DNA of 20,528 nt. Source: Bifidobacteriaceae bacterium (GTDB lineage: Bacteria > Actinomycetota > Actinomycetes > Actinomycetales > WQXJ01). Position numbers and translations under genes: made by a program. The stretch spans positions 1 to 20,528 of the forward strand of contig JAISBQ010000219.1 of the NCBI GenBank assembly GCA_031266115.1, written 5' to 3'. How positions within the stretch are numbered: position 1 is the stretch's first letter; every line of letters begins with the position of its first letter. Of the stretch, positions 8,317-14,800 are shown one piece after another. The notes below the pieces were generated by a model that was not told the origin of the DNA, searched no databases, and saw only the letters and a list, made by a program, of their open reading frames with translations.

Positions 8317-8501
8317 CCAAACCCGTGCCGACAGCCCATCGGGGACGTTGTTGGCGTTGGCGCGGTACACCCCTGGACGTGGCTACTCCCAGGCCAGGGC
8401 TGTGACCTGGGGTGATGGACGGTGCTGGGGTCTGAGCTGACCATGGGCAGTACCGAACCAGCGCCACCACGGATGGTCGGGACCTGTTGGCACGGGTTTG
8501 G
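8317..8501. repeat. Widely spaced 18-bp inverted repeat, MITE-like or large stem
   Basis: The arms at 8317-8334 and 8484-8501 are reverse complements at 17 of 18 bases (core CCAAACCCGTGCC / GGCACGGGTTTGG) and enclose 149 bases. I see no target-site duplication at the ends and no open frame inside with a recognised product. Confidence 0.5.
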
Positions 8502-8530
8502 TCCTTCAACCCCCCAACCCCCCAGATCGC

Positions 8531-8670
8531 CGAGTTTCAGGTTTCGGGGCTCTGGGACCCGTCTGGACCCCGAAAACCTGAAACTCGCCGTCAGATCCGA
8601 CTCCAGGGATCGCCGAGTTTCAGGTTTGGGGGCCAGATCGGCCGGTTTCGGCCCGGAAAGGTGAAACTCG
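8531..8670. repeat. Two tandem 57-base inverted-repeat units built on CGAGTTTCAGGTTT
   Basis: Unit 1 (8531-8587) has arms CGAGTTTCAGGTTT-CGGGG and the reverse complement with a single extra base, around an 18-base loop. Unit 2 (8614-8670) opens with the same CGAGTTTCAGGTTT and closes with a diverged complement (AAAGGTGAAACTCG, two changes). The units have equal length and start 83 bases apart. They end about 207 bases before the adhesin start. They could be REP-like elements, operators or transcript structures. Confidence 0.7.
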
Positions 8671-8877
8671 ACGATCGCGTCCAGCACAGGGGGCTGGGGG
8701 AGTGAGCAGACGGGCAGGGGAGGGGACTTCCGTGCCACTGCTCACGGGTCGACGAGCCCCGACAGCCACGGGCAGTCCTCAGCGCGCGCGCCATCGGCGT
8801 GCGATATCGTCAGGCGCGACTAACTTTCACTGCAGCTGGACCCGGCGGCGGTACCCGATGACAAGGAAGTCCAACGC

Positions 8878-11800
8878 ATGCGCGCGATCCGTGCCCTCAA
8901 TTCTGGCTCTGCTACATCTTCCGGCGGCATTGCTCGGCGCCTGGTGAACGCCGGAGCAAAGCCCGTCGCCATGGCGACGGCGGTCGCGTTTGCGCTGGGT
9001 GGGGTGAGCCTTGTCCAAAGCTGGATGAGCTCCCCGGATGCGGAAGCGACAACCTTCTACAACGGCTTCACCGGGGCTTTTACCTCCGAGGAACTCTGGT
9101 ACAAGCCTGAAACCGACGCCTACCTGTCGGTGTCCAATCCGCGGGAGCTCGGCGCCAATGTCGGCCCATCGATGCTGCGACAGTTCACCGCAGCGGGGAC
9201 CGCGGGCGGTACCGCGGGTGACCCGAGCGACTACTACACCATCGCCCTCGGCCCGATCTTCACCGACGCGAGCGGCGGCACGGACACCGCCCTCCACTTG
9301 GTGTCCATCGCGACCCCCTATGCCACGAGCGACAGTGACACCACCCCAGTTCAAGTGTTCAGGGCCGAGGGAACCAGGCTCAACGCCTATCAGTACGGCC
9401 CCATCCGCTCGACGGCGACCGCGGTACCGGATTCGGCCTCTGCCGAGACGGTCCGTGCCTGCCGGACGGGTTACCGCTACTCCGGCGAGATCGACCAGAA
9501 GACCGGCTACATGTACTCCGTCAACGAGGACTACAACTTCACCGTCGATGGGGCCGCGGACCTGTGGTCCATGCGCACGGCGATCTACAAGTTCGGGCTC
9601 CCGACCGACGCCGTCAAGCTGGCCTGTGTCGCGGGTGTCTCCACGATCCGTGGCGCTGATGCCAGAGGGCTGAACGATCAGTGGAGCCTGGCCACCGGGG
9701 AGGACTACGCCAACGGCGGTTGGCACGTCTCGTCCGACATGGCAATCGACGCCAACGGCAACTTCTACATTCTGCTGCGCGGCGACGCCACGCACCATGC
9801 GCTGGTCCGCCTCGACGTGCCGAAGGATCCGGATACGGGCGCGCCGAGCGAGGGGCAGTGGACCTACCGGCTTGTCAAAGCTTTCAGTGGGAACGCCACC
9901 AACGCCATGAAGTACGGCATGGCCTTCCATGACGGTGCCCTCTACACGCTGGATGCCAACGCAGACTTCTACCGCTGGGACACGCTGTCCGGGACTGTCG
10001 CGAGCGTTGGTCGTGCACCCGTGGGGAGCCGCACGGCGCCCCACGACCTGGCGAGCGCCCAGACGGCCCCGGTGATCGAGGGGCGCGTCTACAACGATCT
10101 GAACGGCGACGGCCGGTACGAGGTCGGTGTCGACGACGACCTCGAGGGAATGAATGTCGAGGTCTACCACAACACGGCCGGCTCGGACGAAGACCCCGTG
10201 TGGGTCAAACGCGGAGACCTGACAACGGACAGCGAAGGCAAGTACTCGGCCTTGGTGAACTCCGCGACAGGGGAGTACATCGTCAGGTTGACCCAGCCGG
10301 TCATCGACAACGTCAACGCCTATCAGACCTTCGCCAGGGCGAAGGAGTTCAGCTTCACCTCGGGCGGAGTGACGGGCACCAACACGGTTCAGCCGTACTG
10401 CGCCTCCGCCGATGCCGAGTATGAATTGGTGCCACTCACCGCCGCGGATGCGGACGGCTGGGTCGATTGCTACGGTGCCCGCCGCGACGGCACCGACCCA
10501 CTCACCGCTGCCGTGGGCGACACAGCCAATCCGATCGATCCCACGGGCGGCGCCGCCTTCGTCAGTCATGTAGACATGAATTCCTCACTCGCCGTGGTCT
10601 CGGCCGATTTCGGCCTGTCCACCGCGGCATCCTGGGGCGACGCCCCGGCTCCGTACGCCACGACCAACGATGACGTTCCCGTCCCTGGGCCCTATGCGAG
10701 TCCCAGGCTCGGAGCCACGAACCGCCTCTACCTCGGCGACATCGCGGGAGTGTCCGCGGGTGGCGTGCACGATCCCGATGCGAACGCCCATACCGGCGAC
10801 GATGGTCTCTTTGTCGCCCGAGTGGCCGGCGGGGTTGTCGGGGAGTTCGTTCCGGCGCAGACCTATGTGATGGCCGCCAACAACACGTACAGGTTCCGCC
10901 TCAAGGTATCCGGCGACGCCGACGCCGTCGCTGCGTCCACAGCGAAGGCGTGGATCACCAGTGTTACTGGCCAGGCTGTGGCCACCACCTTCGACAGGGT
11001 GCTGCTGGGCAGCGGCGACGAGGATTGCCGCTCGACACCCGAGACGGGCACCAGCTTCGTCTATTGCACGTTCACCGCACCGAATCTGCCTCCACACGGC
11101 CCCATCCCGCTCTACGCACGGGCGCGCGTCTCCTCCGATCCCGGTGTCACGTCGACCTCTCGTCCGGCGGCGGGCGCCACTGTTCAGCAATACGGGGAAA
11201 TCGAGGACTATCGGACCTTTATCGCCACGAGCGTGGTGCGCATGTCCGCCGTCACGCAGCGACTCGCGGATGGACCGTTCACCCTCTCGTTGAGCAACGT
11301 GCGCCAGGGTGATTCCTGGCCGACCGCGGCGACGCTGACGACCACCTCTCCCGGCGTCCCTGTCGCGTTCGCCGACCCCTTCATCGTCGCGACGCCGGGG
11401 AATCCCATTACCGTGACACGGACTGCGGCGCCTTCGGGATGGAGCATCGCCTCGGCAACGTGCAACCTCGGAAGTGGCGAGAGCGTGCCGGTGACGGTCA
11501 CCGCAACCGCCGTGACCATCCCAGGCGAGGCGACCAGAGCCGGCAGCGACGCCGTATGCACGGTGACGTTCACGAAGGCCGCCCTGGGGTCCGGATCCCA
11601 GTTGTCGGTCACCTCGGGGTCCAAGACCGCCGATGGCCGTGACTTCCACGAGGCGACCGCCTTGATCAAGAGCGACGATGACGTTCCGCTCGCGGGCCAG
11701 ACCGTCACCTTCTCGCTCGATCCGGCGTCGGGTGCTTCGCTCGCCTCGTCCACGTGCCAGACCGAGGTCGATGGGACATGCTCGGTGCGGATCACCGCGA

Positions 11801-14800
11801 CGCGCGCGGCCTCCTATGACGTCGCGGCTACCGTGGTGGGGGTGAACGGGGTGCCGGAGGTGCTGAATGGATCGCCCGCCTCGGTGGCTTTTGCGGCCGG
11901 AATCCCGAATCCGACGCGTTCTCACGTGTACATCACGCCCGGCGACAAGATCGCCAACGGCACCGACTATCACACGGTTCGTGTTGAGTTGCGCGACGCC
12001 GAGGATAACCGGGTCCTGGATGCGGTCGGCGAGATCATCCGCACCGTCGCGCCTGATCTTGGTATCACAATCAGTGAGGTCACCGCGCTCACTGGGTCTG
12101 ACGCGGGCAGCTATACGTTCCGTGTGTATTCGACGAGCGCTGGGAATAAGACCGTGACGGTGAGGTTTACTGACCTAGACGATCCGATTGGCGAAGTGGT
12201 CGGTTCTTTTGTGGCCGACAATCCTCTCCCAGCAAATTCCTCCGTTGATGTCACACCAGACCGTCTTCCAGTTGGCGAGGTTGCCGTGGCCACCGCCACG
12301 GTGGCCGATGCCAATCACAATCCCGTGGCTGGGATTCACGTCTGCTTCTCCTCGGACCCCTTCATCTCCGATGAGGTGACCACTTGCATGGAGACGGGGA
12401 CGCAGGGGCTCGCCACGATCGACGTCACAACTCTGAGGGCGAGAGGCTACGAGATCTCGGCGTCCTATGTTGACCGCCAAGGGGCGACCCGTCCGTTGGG
12501 TGGCTCCCCGAGGACGGTCATCTTCGATCCGCTTGACCCGGTGGCGTCGACGACCACGTTGACAGGCACGGACGCGGAAACTCGAACTACTGGCGGAGCG
12601 GTGTTCCACGAGGCCACGGTGACGGCGCGCGACATCCACGGCAACCCGGTGTCGGGGGCGTCGGTGCTGTTCGACCTCGATGGCGTCGGCGTCCTGGCGC
12701 CCGGATCTGACCGTGCCGGCACCACGGGGTCGCAGGGCACGCCGGGCACCTACTCGATCCGCCTGTTCTCTCCGGCAACAACCGGTTTCGCGTACGTGAG
12801 CGCCACGTTCGGAAGGCCAGGAGTAGCCGCCGCCACCCCGGTGACGGGCGGCGCGAGCGAGCCGACCCGGCTGGCGATGGAATTTGTGGCCGATACGGTC
12901 GATCCCAGGCAGTCGGACTTCTCGTTATCCGAGGGCACCCGCGTGGCCGACGGCTTGGACGCGCACACCATCACCGTGACGCTGCGTGACGCCAACCGGA
13001 CCCTGGTAACGGGCGAAAGCGGCCATCTGACCGTTCACCCCGACGGAACCGGTGGGATCGGGACCGGGAGCGTCGGGCAGTGGAGCGAAATCTCCGAGGG
13101 TGTCTACCGGGCGGCCGTGACGTCCACAGTGTGGGGCGTCAAGACGATCACCGTCGACTGGGCCGGTCAGTCCATCAATCCTGCAACACCGCCCGGCACC
13201 GCGACGGTCGAATTCGTCGCGGGGCCACCCGACGAAGATCAATCCAGTTTTACGGTCACGGACAGCGACCAGGTGGCCGACGGGACGTTGGCTCACGCCC
13301 ACACGATCACCGTCACCCTGCTCGACGCCCATCTCAACCCGGTGACCGATTTGGGTACTGCCGTGCTCGAAGGCGATGCCGTGTTACCTGGTAGCGATCC
13401 CCTCGTGAGGGCCACGGTTGGCGCCTTCACCCCGACTCCCGCGCGCGGGGTTTATGTCGCTTCCGTCACCTCCACGGTGGCGGGGAGTTTTGGGGTGTCG
13501 GTGAGTTTGGTTGATGGTGGTTCCCGGGTGTCGGTGGTGGCTCGTGGTAATGATGTGGCGGTGTTTGTTCCGGGTGATCCGGGTGGGCGGTCGTCGTTGG
13601 TGGTTGATCGGGTGAGGGCGGTGGTGGGTGAGACGATTACGGCGACGGTGACGCTTCTTGATGATGAGGGGAATCCGCCGGCGGCAACGACGGTGACGTT
13701 CTGGACGTCTCCGGCGATTGAGTTGCCGAATAATGGTGAGGTGGTGACGTCGGCGGCGACGGGTGTGGCGGTGATGCCGGTTGTGACGACGCGTAAGGGT
13801 GGTTATGTGTTGCATGCGGAGTATGGGACGGTGTCGCGTGAGGTTCCTGGGTCGCCGGTGAGTTTGACGTTTGATCCTGGTCCGCCGGTGTTCCGTGCGA
13901 ATCGGACGAGGGTGGAGGGTTCGACGGGTGATCGGTTGGCTAATGGGGTGGCGTATCACACGGCGACGGTGACGGTGGTGGATGAGTATGAGAATACGAT
14001 TGTTGAGACTCCGGTGGAGTTTCATGTTGGTGGGGTGGGGAGTGTGGCTGCGGGGTATGCGCCGAGTGGGAGGACGGATTCGGCTGGTCAGTTGACGGTG
14101 CGTATTGTGTCGGCTGCTTATGTGGCTGGGGTGTCGATGGTGTGGGCTGAGGTTGATGGGCGGTCGGTGACGGATGGGGTGTCGGTGGATCCGGTGGTGG
14201 TGGAGCAGGTGTTTGTGACTCCTGGTGTGGCGAGTGGGTCGACGTATGCGGTGAGTGATGGGACGCGGGTTGCGGATGGGAGTGATGCTCATTCGTTGGT
14301 GGTGACGTTGTTGTCTTCGACGGGGACTCCGGTGACGGGTCAGGCGGGTGTGGTGGAGGCTGTGGCGGCTGGTCGTGGGGATCAGGGTGGTGCGGTGGTG
14401 TCGGGGTTTGTGGAGGGTGCGCCGGGTGTGTATTCGGCGGAGATCACGTCTCATGTGTGGGGTGTGAAGGATGTGTCGGTGGTGTGGCAGGGTTCGACGC
14501 CGGTGGCGCCGTTGACGCCTCCGGGGGTGTCGACGGTGGAGTTTGTGCCGGATCGGTATGATCCGGTTCATTCGGGGTTCTCGGTGTCGGAGTTCCCGAA
14601 TGTGGTGGCTGATGGTGGGGCGGATCATGTGCAGACCGTGAGTGTGCATGTGGGTGATGCGTGGGCGAATCCGATCTCGGGTCGTGCTGGTGATCTGGGT
14701 GTGGTGGCGGTGTTGACCACCGATCCGACGATTGAGGCGACCGTGAGTGATGTGCGTCCCGGTGCCAATCCCGGAGACTATGTCGCCGACATCCGATCCA

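Larger units (their letters stand above)
7457..8877. other. Repeat-rich 1.4-kb non-coding region between the LCP operon and the adhesin gene
   Basis: I find no convincing gene or tRNA here. The longest frame (minus, about 7605-8738) has a Pro/His/Thr/Arg-rich translation with no recognisable domain or ribosome binding site, and it reads straight through several repeats. The region holds a perfect hairpin (7506-7537), a 61-base-spaced direct repeat (7725-7805), a GTGATCGTGT repeat set (8137-8265), a wide inverted repeat (8317-8501) and two tandem hairpin units (8531-8670). It must also carry the divergent promoters of the LCP operon and the adhesin, but I could not place either with confidence. 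Confidence 0.7.

Noticed and set aside
7605..8738. Minus-strand open frame of 377 codons in the repeat-rich intergenic region
   Set aside because: Pro/His/Thr/Arg-rich translation with no family resemblance. It runs through several repeats and inverted repeats and lacks a convincing ribosome binding site.
8821..8826. TAACTT as a -10 box for the adhesin gene
   Set aside because: No acceptable -35 sequence lies at the right distance, so I did not call a promoter.
8827..10569. Minus-strand open frame of 580 codons opposite the start of the adhesin
   Set aside because: No domain is recognisable, and the plus-strand frame has a signal peptide, family domains and a ribosome binding site.
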